NCBI GenBank assembly: GCA_964606895.1
Contig: CAZSHX010000006.1
Span: forward strand, 1 to 64,000
Direction: 5' to 3'
Length of the DNA stretch: 64,000 bases
From: CAZSHX01 sp964606895
Lineage (GTDB): Bacteria; Bacteroidota; Ignavibacteria; Kapaibacteriales; UBA2268
Positions 32,512 through 43,400 of this stretch are shown here, in pieces. The notes beneath the pieces are model-generated. The model ran no database searches, was not told the origin of the DNA, and saw nothing but the letters and a program-made list of their open reading frames with translations. Position 1 is the stretch's first letter, and each line of letters begins with the position of its first letter. A program made the translations under genes and the position numbers.

Positions 32512-34557
32512 TTAAGGAAGGGCAGTTTTTCTGCCTTTGTTATTCCAAACATAGTTAAAGTCTCGGGTGTTAAAAAACCCGCTCAAATTGACATCCGTTG
32601 TCTTATAGCTGTTCTCGTAATCTCTGTCCTCCCATGTACTGACAAGGTCTTTTTCGTCAATCACGCCATCTCCGTTAATGTCACCGGCAATCATCCCAAA
32701 TAATAATGAACCATCTGAATTCAAACCAAGAATTTTTAACGAATTTTCTCGACCTAACAAAATTTCAGGTTTTGAAAAGTCAATCACATCTTTTGCTTCT
32801 TTTTCAGGATAAATACTTATAGGTGCTTCAGTGATTACTGCCAAATGGTTTCTGTGATGAACGGCGATGTAATACTCCCCTGAGTCAATGCCTTCAACAT
32901 ACAAATTTATAGGATAAGAACCGTCTTTTGAAACAACAGTCCCGTCACTTTTCAAAAAGCCTGTAATATATCGCTTTGCTCCGCCGACTTTTGTTCTAAA
33001 CTCAAGTACAACCCAGTCAACTATCGAATCAGGTATATTTGTTACAATATAAGATCCTCTTTTCGGGTCAAGATTGTAGGGGTAAATATCCGGAGGAGTT
33101 GAAGGAATAAGATTTTTCTTTTTCAAATCGTAAGCCATCGAACCAAATCTGTATGCACCTTCGAGTAATACTTTGCTCATTAAAACAAGCTGAAGATTAT
33201 TTCCGGGCATACCAATTGCAAAATCCCCAAGTGCCGATATGTTCATTGACTGGTTGAAACCCCATTCAGTTGTGTTGTCAATTTGTGGAATATTAACATT
33301 CTGTTGGTCAAACCACTCAGAACCTGTCCATCTCTGGAGTTTAAGTGCATTTACAGTCAATCCGTTAGTTTCATGCTTTGCCATATCGGTCGAATTTCTC
33401 CAGCCCCAGCCGACAACAAGACTAAGTCCGTATTGAACAGGATTACGGACAGAATCCTTGGCACTGATAGAAATAAATCTTTTAACTTTTGTTGCACCGT
33501 TCATAAATGGAGGAAATGTTCTGGGTTTAACTCTGAAAGTAAGCTCTCTAACCCCATTCGAAGATACTTCATTAGCGAATAATGCATAAGTGTATTGGTT
33601 GTTGAAGAGTATCACCGTACTGTCAAACTTCAGATAGGTACGACGCAAACTCCCTTCGATTTCTGCTTCGGCAGTCGTGTAAACAGGGTCAATGCTCGAC
33701 GTAAGAGTTAGAACATTTTTATTCAGCGAATCAGGTTCAGTATTTATTTTTGTGCTGACGGTTATACGGTTTTTGACTGTCATATTTTTCGAAAGCATCA
33801 GCCCGCCTGCATTTTCAACAATCAGGTCTTTAACTATTGTAGTATCAGTAGGAACTTCCGATCCGGAAAGAATTTCTCCGGCACCAACATATTTCAAGTC
33901 AACATTCTTGTCAAATAATGGTTCCTCACGCAGACTTGCTCCTGTATGACGAATTATTATTGATGAATCTGCCATTGAAAAGTTATTTTGTTTGCTGTTT
34001 CGCAACTCACCTCTTGTAAGTTCCAGCCTATTTTTAACAGTAAATCCGCCATCGCGGATTACATTTACACCATTAGTGTTATCTATATTCAAATGGGGAT
34101 ACTTTCCTCCCCCAAATATATCCTGCTCAACATCACCGTTCATCCTCACTTCTTTATTGCCAATAACATCTACGGTATTTTCTACCGCTCCTTTCGCATA
34201 TATACTCTCCTTGAACATTTGAACACTGGCATTGTCTATAATTATTAAACTATCCCTTGCAATAAGAGGTCTGGAAAATAATGCTAAAGAATCAATTATT
34301 TTTATACCTTTACCACTCATAACAAGCTGATTAAAAGTGATATTAGGTACAAGTTGACTAAATCCGGAACATACTGCCGAAAACTCTACCCTACCACCAA
34401 TTGTATCAGGCATCGCTCTAACTTGTCCGGCATGCACACGTAAAGTACCATTATTAACAATTTTGCCACCGGTATTATCTAATGATACCCCTTGTGCATA
34501 TAATGATACACCGGACACCAGAAGGAAGATTATTATATTTAAAGAATTTATTTTCAT
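32512..34557 (-). CDS. Secreted repeat protein with dockerin-like tail
   Basis: The ATG at 34557 is chosen. The frame is open further, to 34632, but that would overlap the neighbouring gene and precede the true signal peptide (KINSLNIIIFLLVSGVSLYAQ). About 681 residues follow from it. The body has beta-strand repeat phrases of the surface-protein type (NNGTLRVHAG, FNQLVMSGKGIKIIDSLALF, LTRGELRNSKQN, VENAGGLMLSKNMTVKNRITV). The final ~65 residues hold two calcium-loop repeats, GDINGDGVIDEKDL and DVNLSGFFNTRDF, as in type I dockerins. Dockerins bind cohesin domains. No T9SS domain is present, so anchoring may depend on that interaction. It follows the 789-residue gene in the same transcript, separated by a perfect hairpin. 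Confidence 0.78.
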   Translation of the reverse strand: MKINSLNIIIFLLVSGVSLYAQGVSLDNTGGKIVNNGTLRVHAGQVRAMPDTIGGRVEFSAVCSGFSQLVPNITFNQLVMSGKGIKIIDSLALFSRPLIARDSLIIIDNASVQMFKESIYAKGAVENTVDVIGNKEVRMNGDVEQDIFGGGKYPHLNIDNTNGVNVIRDGGFTVKNRLELTRGELRNSKQNNFSMADSSIIIRHTGASLREEPLFDKNVDLKYVGAGEILSGSEVPTDTTIVKDLIVENAGGLMLSKNMTVKNRITVSTKINTEPDSLNKNVLTLTSSIDPVYTTAEAEIEGSLRRTYLKFDSTVILFNNQYTYALFANEVSSNGVRELTFRVKPRTFPPFMNGATKVKRFISISAKDSVRNPVQYGLSLVVGWGWRNSTDMAKHETNGLTVNALKLQRWTGSEWFDQQNVNIPQIDNTTEWGFNQSMNISALGDFAIGMPGNNLQLVLMSKVLLEGAYRFGSMAYDLKKKNLIPSTPPDIYPYNLDPKRGSYIVTNIPDSIVDWVVLEFRTKVGGAKRYITGFLKSDGTVVSKDGSYPINLYVEGIDSGEYYIAVHHRNHLAVITEAPISIYPEKEAKDVIDFSKPEILLGRENSLKILGLNSDGSLLFGMIAGDINGDGVIDEKDLVSTWEDRDYENSYKTTDVNLSGFFNTRDFNYVWNNKGRKTALP

Positions 34558-34576
34558 TATTTTTATCAAAATGGCT

Positions 34577-34604
34577 ATAACAAGGGGTAAAAACCCCTTG
34601 TTAT
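34577..34604. terminator. Perfect intergenic hairpin
   Basis: ATAACAAGGGG pairs perfectly with CCCCTTGTTAT (11 bp) around TAAAAA. It stands in the 65-base gap between the 789-residue gene and the dockerin gene. No strong T-run follows on the minus strand, so partial termination or mRNA stabilisation fits better than full termination. Confidence 0.5.
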
Positions 34605-34622
34605 AAACCAAATATATATTAA

Positions 34623-36992
34623 TTACATACAAACGCCGACTTCGATGATTGAGTTATTTTGAACTGAACCAGCATTAGTCATTGTGTAAGTTCCCAAAAC
34701 AGGAGTAAATACTGAGCCAACTGTTCTAACCCAAATACCGTTTAAACCTGCCGCAGAAATACCATCTCCATTTCCAGCATTAGCAATAGCGTTGTCATTT
34801 TGAATGAAGTTAGTGTTATTTGTCATCCTAGTTCTGAACAATCTTTCAGTACCTGCTGCACCCATATCAGAATCGGCATTACCTATGATTAATGTTGAGT
34901 TCGGATATGTGGTACCATTGTCAATATAGATTTTGTTGGCAGCGGCTCCATTATCATTAGGTTGAGAACCATCTGTTTCGTTTGCGTCAATAGTATTTAC
35001 ACCAAACATTGCTCCAAGAGATTGGCCTGAACCTGCAATGTCAATGCCGGTCCAAACAATGTTCCTTACGTGAACATTATCATTTGCGAAAGGTACCTGA
35101 CCAATATCCCAAGTGTTAGGATCTGACCAACGTCCGTTTTTAACCGATATTACATCCATAGGAGCGGAAGAAAGAATAATTTCTGAACCGGTAGAAATCT
35201 GTCTTGTTGTTCCACCACCAGCTCCGTTAATTAAACTGATACCTGGTCCAGCACCGCCCGCATAGTCAATTGTATGAGGATATGTTCCTGTATTACGCAA
35301 GAATGCATTTCCACTTCTTATTAATCTCTGCATAGGTGTTCCAATGGCAATACCTTCAGTAAAAATTAAATAATTATAGTTTGCAACTGTATAACCTGTT
35401 TCATCTGATGCTTTCCATCCTACTTTTAATGATGAAATTACACCATCAGGTATTGCAGCGGAATTGTCATAAGAAGCAACGATTTTTCTTTTAATAACAT
35501 CAGCAGCGACTATATCACTCGCCTGTGATGGAGTAGTTGCAGGTGTAATATCTAACTGGAAATAGTTATTATTTGTTCCGTTTGTTGGGGCAACATCAAA
35601 AGCAACCTTTGTTTGCATATTGTTATAAACATGTTCGGTAGTTCCTGGGCTATTCCAACGGAATTTACCAAAAGTTTCAAAAGTAGAATCGAGGTAGGAA
35701 GCTACACCAGTAGCATTTAGCATAGTTAATACTCCGTTGTTTGTTGCCATGTCAAGTGCTTTACCATTTGCAGGAACTCCACCTGATTGATTAACAGCAA
35801 GAATATTACAGACACTAACATCACCTGTAGCTGTTGCAGTTCCGGTTCCTGTAATTGAAAGGTTACCATACTGAGTGAATGCAGGTGTTGCAACAGTATT
35901 TTTCAATATATTCTGAGAAGCACCGGTGTAATTAAAGTTTTGAGTGCAAGCAAATGTTATAGGTCCATTCCCAGCAACATTTGGTGCAGTAAAGTTTCCG
36001 GACAAATTGATAGTTGAACCTCCTGCAGCATCAAAGGCACCTAAGAGGTTGGCAAAATTATTAAACGTAGCGGCACCGTCGGTGGCACCGAGAAATACAC
36101 CAGCTCCTCCAACACCATTAGTATTGTTTGTAAATGTTTGAGTATTAGAAAATGTACCTGCTCCAAAATTCCAAATACCGCCAGTTTCATTAACAATATT
36201 ACCGGTTGTAGTAGCAATGCCACCACCCAAATTAAATCCACCAGTATTGCCAATTAACGAAGCAGTTGTGAAAGTCGCTCCTGCTGCTGCATTAAGAGTA
36301 AAAGTACCGGCATTATAAATTGAAGCATTCGCTCCTGATATTGTGAAACTGCCTGTTCCACCGTTAAATATGCCAGTAGCATTGTTTGTTATTGAGGAAT
36401 CAGAGGTTGCGGTAGTTCCAAGTGTAATTGTTCCATCGTTTGTAAATGCTGAACCGGTTTGGGTATAAACAGCTGAAACAGTAGCAGTCAGTCCCGTAGC
36501 AAGTGTTTTTGGTGCACCTCCGGATAATACCAATGTGGAATAGCCTGTTCCATTCCCGCCATTATACTCACCAGCAATTGCTTGAGGAGTAGCTCCAGTA
36601 CCATTATAGTTAAACGACATACCTGTATAAGTACGATCCCCACCTTGTGGCACATAAGTTCCGGCAACAAAAACATTCCCAGTATATGTTTTGGCACCTG
36701 TTCCGCTTGTTGTTAAATTAGTATAGTAAGTTGATGCTGCACCTAATGGTGTAATTGCCATTGGAACGGTACATGATGCACCCCAGTTGACTGTCCCTGG
36801 TATTGCTGTAACAGCTCCAATGGGTGTACTACCGTTAAACAGTCCCCCACTGGCTTTCATGCGTAAAACTGCAGCACCTGATCCTGTATTATAGGTGCCA
36901 CCGTTGTTCGTGAAGTTCTGTCCCCACAGGTCAACAGCTATGAAGCTGAAAACCAGCGAAAGGACGAGTACGTTAGACATTAGTTTTCTCAT
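34623..36992 (-). CDS. 789-residue beta-strand-repeat surface protein
   Basis: The signal peptide is SNVLVLSLVFSFIAVDLWGQ. The body is a long Gly/Asn/Thr-rich array of short strands (FTNNGGTYNTGSGAAVLRM, FNYNGTGATPQAIAG, LTNDGTITLGTTATSD-type phrases, FTISGANASIYNAGTFTLNAAAGAT), typical of parallel beta-helix surface proteins. Near residue 600 a VKNGRWSDPNTWDIGQVPF phrase matches the G8-like Trp module repeated seven times in the giant neighbour. The protein ends NNSIIEVGVCM, similar to the end of that giant protein (NSGVIEIGPPCN). There is no T9SS domain. GGAGA stands before the ATG. An adhesin or sheath role is inferred. Confidence 0.75.
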   Translation of the reverse strand: MRKLMSNVLVLSLVFSFIAVDLWGQNFTNNGGTYNTGSGAAVLRMKASGGLFNGSTPIGAVTAIPGTVNWGASCTVPMAITPLGAASTYYTNLTTSGTGAKTYTGNVFVAGTYVPQGGDRTYTGMSFNYNGTGATPQAIAGEYNGGNGTGYSTLVLSGGAPKTLATGLTATVSAVYTQTGSAFTNDGTITLGTTATSDSSITNNATGIFNGGTGSFTISGANASIYNAGTFTLNAAAGATFTTASLIGNTGGFNLGGGIATTTGNIVNETGGIWNFGAGTFSNTQTFTNNTNGVGGAGVFLGATDGAATFNNFANLLGAFDAAGGSTINLSGNFTAPNVAGNGPITFACTQNFNYTGASQNILKNTVATPAFTQYGNLSITGTGTATATGDVSVCNILAVNQSGGVPANGKALDMATNNGVLTMLNATGVASYLDSTFETFGKFRWNSPGTTEHVYNNMQTKVAFDVAPTNGTNNNYFQLDITPATTPSQASDIVAADVIKRKIVASYDNSAAIPDGVISSLKVGWKASDETGYTVANYNYLIFTEGIAIGTPMQRLIRSGNAFLRNTGTYPHTIDYAGGAGPGISLINGAGGGTTRQISTGSEIILSSAPMDVISVKNGRWSDPNTWDIGQVPFANDNVHVRNIVWTGIDIAGSGQSLGAMFGVNTIDANETDGSQPNDNGAAANKIYIDNGTTYPNSTLIIGNADSDMGAAGTERLFRTRMTNNTNFIQNDNAIANAGNGDGISAAGLNGIWVRTVGSVFTPVLGTYTMTNAGSVQNNSIIEVGVCM

Positions 36993-37004
36993 GAGATTCT
37001 CTCC

Positions 37005-37020
37005 TTGTTATTAATAACAA
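37005..37020. promoter_or_regulatory. 16-bp perfect palindrome at the start region
   Basis: TTGTTATTAATAACAA is self-complementary. It ends 12 bases before the ATG of the 789-residue gene and touches its GGAGA ribosome binding site. It could be an operator or a 5'-UTR hairpin. Confidence 0.45.
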
Positions 37021-37107
37021 AATTAATTAAAAAAAATTAAAAAAATATATATATTTTATTTACTTCTATACCGAATATCAAAAATATAAATAAATATCAA
37101 AAGAGTC

Positions 37108-37127
37108 AATACGTAGTACTACGTATT
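37108..37127. promoter_or_regulatory. 20-bp perfect palindrome, candidate operator
   Basis: AATACGTAGTACTACGTATT is perfectly self-complementary and centred about 125 bases before the start of the 789-residue gene. This length and symmetry fit a dimeric regulator such as the NarL-type protein encoded at 52077-52763. ATACGT(A/T)A also occurs at about 51467 and 52038, beside two other genes of the cluster. Confidence 0.5.
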
Positions 37128-37404
37128 TGCCTTGTTAATATTCAACAATTTTACCACTTATTTTGTAAAATTGCCACAAATTTGATAACATTTTCCTAAA
37201 TCTTCATTGCATATTGGTTTGAGGCATTTTGCAAAGTTGCACATACAATTTTTGTTTGCTTGTTCGAATTAATCAATTTGAACATGTAGCCTTAATAAAG
37301 TAAAAGTTTCATCCCATAATCTCATTTACTCCTTAAAAGTAAAAAATATGAATTGTTTAGTTATCATCTATTTTCGTTTCTTTCTTCAATATCATTTTTT
37401 TAAA

Positions 37405-40400
37405 TCAATTGCACGGAGGTCCGATTTCAATTACGCCACTGTTTATTATTGCGGCTGAATTAATAACGCTTCCCAAAACTTGCAATGCATCAACGCCAAC
37501 GTCGTTCTGCAAGGTTGCTCCATTCTGATTAAACAGATTTCCCCTTACCAATATCGAAGAATTTACAATTTTTGTACCATTTGAAGTAGTAGTTACATGC
37601 CCAAAACCCAAAAGTAAGTTTAAAGGAAGTGTGCTTATTGTTTGATTATTTCCGTAAAACACAGCCATACTCGCCGGGTCAATAGCATAAGAACTGTAAT
37701 TATTGACAGCAGTTGCAAAATTGCTCGAACCGCTTAAACTTATAGTTCCGGGAGCCGCTAAAGAAAATGCTCCTATTCCGGTCGTATTATTAGTCGTAAA
37801 TGTCTGTAAATCCAGGTTTCCGGAATTAATGGTAAGGTTATCCATCACCGAAATATTTTTGTCTAAAGTAACGATATTGTTCCCTGCAAGTCCGGTATTT
37901 GAAACAGCAAAACTTCTTACCGTTGATGGAAGTGCATCCCCAAGGACTTGACTAACCGAACCATTATACTCAAAACTGTTGAATCCGCTGTTTGTAAATA
38001 TTCTGCTTGTTGTCTGAATACTACCTGTCGCTCCCGAAGTTGTAATACCCTGAGGCGAGCCGATTTTAAGAGTTGAATAATCTGACATAGTGAAGTAACC
38101 ACCCTGTATAATGTTCGGTCCACAATCCAATGTGCCGGAATTGGTACTTGTGGTTCCCAATGCAATTCCTGCAACAGATGCAGTCGGGACATTCAAAACT
38201 ATGTTATGGTTGCCAACTCCCAGATTACCTTTACCGATAACAACCGAATCTTCGATGTCGTTAGGCCAAACTCCTGAACCATAGATGGCACCGGAATGAG
38301 TAGGTGAAAACGTCCATGAATTTTCATCGTTCCAGTTTCCTGTCTGACGGCTGTAAAATATTCTCATAAAAGCTTCAATATTTGCCAAAGTGTAATCTCC
38401 GGTAAATGTTGCCGACGGAAAACCAGCTAATGTCTGAAAATAATTTTGGACTCTGTCTATTGAAATATCAACCTTTTTCCATAACCCGCCATTGGTTTCT
38501 TTTGGCAAAGTCCATCTTCCTGCTTTTATAAAGAGATTCTCATTGCCCACAACATCGCTCTGAAGATAATCAAATCGTAACACGCCATTTATTGTAGTAG
38601 TAACACTATCTACAGCCCAATATCTACGCAAAAAGTCAGTAGTTCTGGAAACAGGCAGGAACAAATGTCCCATCAGAAAATCAGGTGAAGTACCCGGAGA
38701 TACTCTTACTCCAAGCTTACCGTTAGTTCCGGTATTGCCTGCTGTATAAGTAAAAGGTGTATAATTATCTACTCCCAAATCGAAGGAGCCGACAGGGTAG
38801 GAATAGACCAATGAAGTTGTAACATTTCTGATAAGGAGTCCGCTCGTTTGTGATGTTCGAATATATCTCAATGGAGCTGTACCGCTCATATTCTGAATGG
38901 CATTAGCACTATTATTGCTGACAAATAAATCAACACCTGAACCAAGAGCAATAATTTGTGGGAACGAGTTTGCACCTTCCTGTAAATTTAAAATGTTGCT
39001 GATATTTGCTTTCTTATCAAGCTGAACAGCTCCGGACACATTTCCTCGGTTCATAGTTAAATTTGCAAAATTTAAAGTGCCTGTACCTGAAACAACCTGA
39101 TTGCCAACAGCGGCTCCCTGGAAAGTAAAATTAGAAAGAACCGGGTTGCCCAAAGAATTTATTGTTCCGTCATAAGTTCCGTTTACCGTAAGATTCCCGA
39201 CTAATCTCAGATTAGTAGAATTGTCCAACGGTCTGAGCTGTCCGGTATTTATCGAAAGATTGCCGTTAATAACAATATCTCCGGCTTTTGCTGAGACAAT
39301 TCTTGTATTTAAATCATTATTCAGAGTTAAGTTGTTTATTTGAGTTGGGAATGCTGTGCCAAAAGTTTGATTCAAACTTCCCGAAAATTCGTAGTTTGCA
39401 CCGGCATCAAATGTACGGGTTGCATCGTCAAACCTCAAAGCTCCTGCAGACATCGGCTCTATGCCATAAGATGACTTTAAGTTAAGATTTCCGTTAGCCT
39501 TAATTATAAAAGCACTTGTTAAAAGATTTGTTTTATCAAGATAATTTCCATCGGGAATAATAAGTGTCCCTGTGGCATCAACTTCGGTATAGGCAACCTG
39601 AGGCAAAGTATTCAGTGTGATTGAATATCCTCCACCAATAATAACACTGTCTCGCGTCTCGGTTTCATCTGCTCCCCAGTTCCAGTCAGGATTAGGATAT
39701 TCGCCTGCAGGAACAGCCGCTCCGGCATAACCTGTAAATGACCAATTATTCGGGACATCCCAATTACCTGTTTGCCGGCTGTAGAAAATTCGTTTAGCTT
39801 TGTTGCCGATATAAAACTCACCTAATCCGGGCCATTGAGTTTCAGCCGGAGCAAGGGTTACTGTTGCAATTCCGTTATTCCAGGTAAGATTTCTTCTGTC
39901 GGTATATAAATGTGCCTCAGCCGGAATACTTTTTCTTCTCATCACAGACAGCGAAAGATCTATTGTCGCCATTTCAGCAGGAGGGAATTGGAGCAATACG
40001 TTTGCTTTTCTTTGTCCCATAAGGAAAGTAGTCTCGCCGGTAATTGACCAGTATCTTGGTACTGAACGCAGTGGATCCATGCGATTACCCGAAAATACTT
40101 CATTTGGCAGAGGAGCTAAATTTATTGCATTCACAGGTCCTGCCGCTCCGTTGCCGGAAGTATTGTCTAAAATTAATGTGGCAGGTGTGTAAACTGCAGC
40201 ATTACCAATTTCAAAAAGAGTGGTTGCCGCACCATTTGTTATATATTTCTGAAGAGTTCCGTCCACAAAACCATTGCCGTTTCGCTCAACAACCCCTGTT
40301 GAAGTGATTACAGCTTTACGGTTGTTAAGTCTTGTATTTAAAGTAGCATTATTCCCAATATCAAATTTTATTCTGTTTTTTGCAAAAATGTTAACATTTG

Positions 40401-43400
40401 AAGTACCACCTACAACAACTGAACCGGCATTCTTTGATATATCAAGAATATTAAATAAAGTTCCCCAAGAATTATTAAGAGTTATATTCTGAACTGAGGA
40501 TGCGTTATTTAGAGTAAAAGTACTAAGATTTGAATTGAAGTTGGCACCATTGTCAACAATCAGATCACCCTTCAATTGTATTAGCTTGCTTCCACCGTCA
40601 AGATATCCTTTTTGAAGATAGATATTGTTTGTAACAATTGCGTCATTTGACAAATAAACAATAGCAGAACTGGAGTCAACTGTTGTATTGTTAACCGTCA
40701 AGGACATTATTGGAGTTGCAGAAGGCAATCCATCTCCTGTTGTTTGGCTAAGTGCATTACTATTATATATATAATTAGCATTGCCCATATTTCTGGTGGT
40801 CGTTCTAACTGAGCCAAGATTCTGAATAGCTCTTAAACCAAATTCATTTGCAGTAGAAATTGTACAGCTATCACTCAAAGTAAAAACATCACCCTGAATA
40901 AACTGTGCTTGCATATCTAATCTACCGGGACCTGAACCCGCATTTTCAATCAAAGCTAATTTAACCAAAGGAGTTGTATTGAGAGTAATAGTTTTACCAT
41001 CACCGATATAAGCCTGATGATTTGTTCCGTTCGGGAATGAGCCTGCCGGAGGACCGCCATATCCGACGGTTGACCATGTATTTGGACTATTCCAGTTGCC
41101 GTTAACAATTGAATAATATGATATGGAGTTTCTTTCACCAACTACAAAATCGTTAGCGGTATTGTTAAATGTAATGTATCCTGTTGATTGAGTAGAATTT
41201 GTTGTTCTGTTCCCGATGGTTGTATAGTTCCATGGAAGAGTTGTATTTATTAGAGAAAAATGCTCAAAACTTGACCAGTTAGCTCCCGGAGGAATATCAG
41301 ATGTTAAAAATGTCGTTGTTATATTAAATGTTCTGGTTCCTAAAGCAAAAGCCCCGGACGGTCTGGAATATCGCCAATATCTTTCAATATCGCGAGTTAG
41401 GTTGACAGGGGGATTTGTTATTTGAGGATGTACTGTTCCTGTGGTCATACATTGGACAATTCCGGCTGTTCCACCATTATTAACGGTCTGTAAAACAGAA
41501 GGAGTATAATCGGTAGAAGTTCCAACATCGTAGGTGATAGTTTGTGCATTTATGGGAACATTTAACTGGAGTGCACCATCAACATGACCAAGTCCAAGCC
41601 TTTGAACCTGACCAAGGTCGCCGCCGACTTGAGAATTCACCAAAACATATTTGCTATTTGTTCTGGAATCAATGACTGCATTATTTGAGGAAGAAAAAAT
41701 AAGAGTATTTCTTACAATTAGATTTGAATTTGCTAATGTTCCTAATAAAACATTCCCGGAAGGTTTATCCACAATCAAATCAAAAAATGCTTCATTTTGA
41801 AAAGTAGTATTATCCGGTGTTGTCGCAATTGCAGGAAAAATATTGATAGTTTGGACACCTGAACCATTTAGAGTTACTCTTTTTGTACCTCCACCATTAT
41901 TCCAATTTAAACCATCAGGAGTAAATACTCCATTATTAGTAAAACTGCCACCAAGAGTAAAGCTGTTCGTATTCAAATCCAGACACCCATCGGGGTCAAT
42001 AATAATATCATGAAGAATCTGAAAATCTCCGTCATAGAAGATCGCAGACCTGCGGGTTGCTGCGGCAGACCTTGTAAATTTGATGTATAAATCCCATAAA
42101 GGTGCGGTTGGACTTCCCAATGCAATACTTCCTCCATTGCCGATATAGACTCCTGTTTCACCACACTGAAGAGTTCCGCCGGTAACATTGAAGGTTGTTG
42201 CACCAACTTTATAATCAACGTCGCTTGAGATCCTTGTAATTACTATTGTACCACCGCTCCAATTAAATATACTTGCGGCAGATGCAATATCAAATCCATA
42301 TACACCATAAGCGGTACAAGCAACATACATAACCCTAAGAATGCCACCTGACAAATTGAAATTTAGTGCAGATTGAGGTGTACATCTGGTAAATGCCGCG
42401 GCACATCTAAGTTCACCACCGGTCATAGTGAAAGTAGTCCCGGTTTCATATCTGAAATGTTCATTATCGGCAGTACCAACAATCATCAAACCACCGGAAA
42501 TATTTATTGTCGTGTTGGTATTCGTACGCATAGTATCGAGGATATCTATCTCCCCACGTAATAACTCAATCCCGGAATTTACACCCATCCTGAAGAGCAA
42601 ACTTCCACCTGCATCTGCATCAAGTATAGCCGTTCCGGTATTATCGTGACGATAAACACCGGAATTAAGACTGAAAACCTGATCACCGGAAGCACCTGCA
42701 CAAAGGGCATTAGAAAAAGTAGTTGATAGATTAAATAACTTGCTTGCTAAACCATCAGTTTTATTTAGTACAACAGTTGAAAGTCTCCAGCCTGTTGTTC
42801 CGGCACCACCCGAGACGACTGAATGTCCGGTTCCTCCAAATATAAGATAAGTTATTTCATTTGCACTTTGCCTGAAATCAACAGCATTTGCAGTTGTATT
42901 GTTATTCGTAAAGTTACCGTTAACCTGTAATGTATCGAAACGATTATTCGCTCCCGATTCACCAATTGTTCCCCATGCGGTGACAAGAAGGCTATTCAAG
43001 ACTGTAAGCTTTTTATTTGAATTTCTAACAAAATTCAGTATTCCATTAGTTCCTGCGGCTGTCGGTCCGATTCTCATCGTGTCAATTGTAACCGAAAGTG
43101 GATTATAAGTTATAGTATTATTATTAGCAATAATGACTGTATCTTTTGCGAATTTTTCCCCGGGGTAATATACTGCCGCAGAGCCTGTATGATTAATATT
43201 TGACCATGAGGCGGCTGTATTCCAATTACCGTTGGCTAAACTATAATAAACTCTTCCTGTAAAGAATGAGCCGGGTTCACCTGCCGTCCAATCCCCAACA
43301 ATTCCTGATTCCTGATTAATTGTTATGGGTGAAGTATTAGCTGAGCGTGTTACTCCTAAATTTACTTCCCAGCCGGAAGCTGTAAGATATCTGGCAGGAA

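Larger units (their letters stand above)
36993..37404. other. Intergenic regulatory region with two palindromes
   Basis: These 412 AT-rich bases lie between the giant gene and the 789-residue gene, both read on the minus strand. They carry a 16-bp palindrome (37005-37020) next to the ribosome binding site and a 20-bp palindrome (37108-37127) further upstream. No gene is seen. The stretch is long for this gene cluster and probably contains a separate promoter for the 789-residue gene. Confidence 0.6.
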
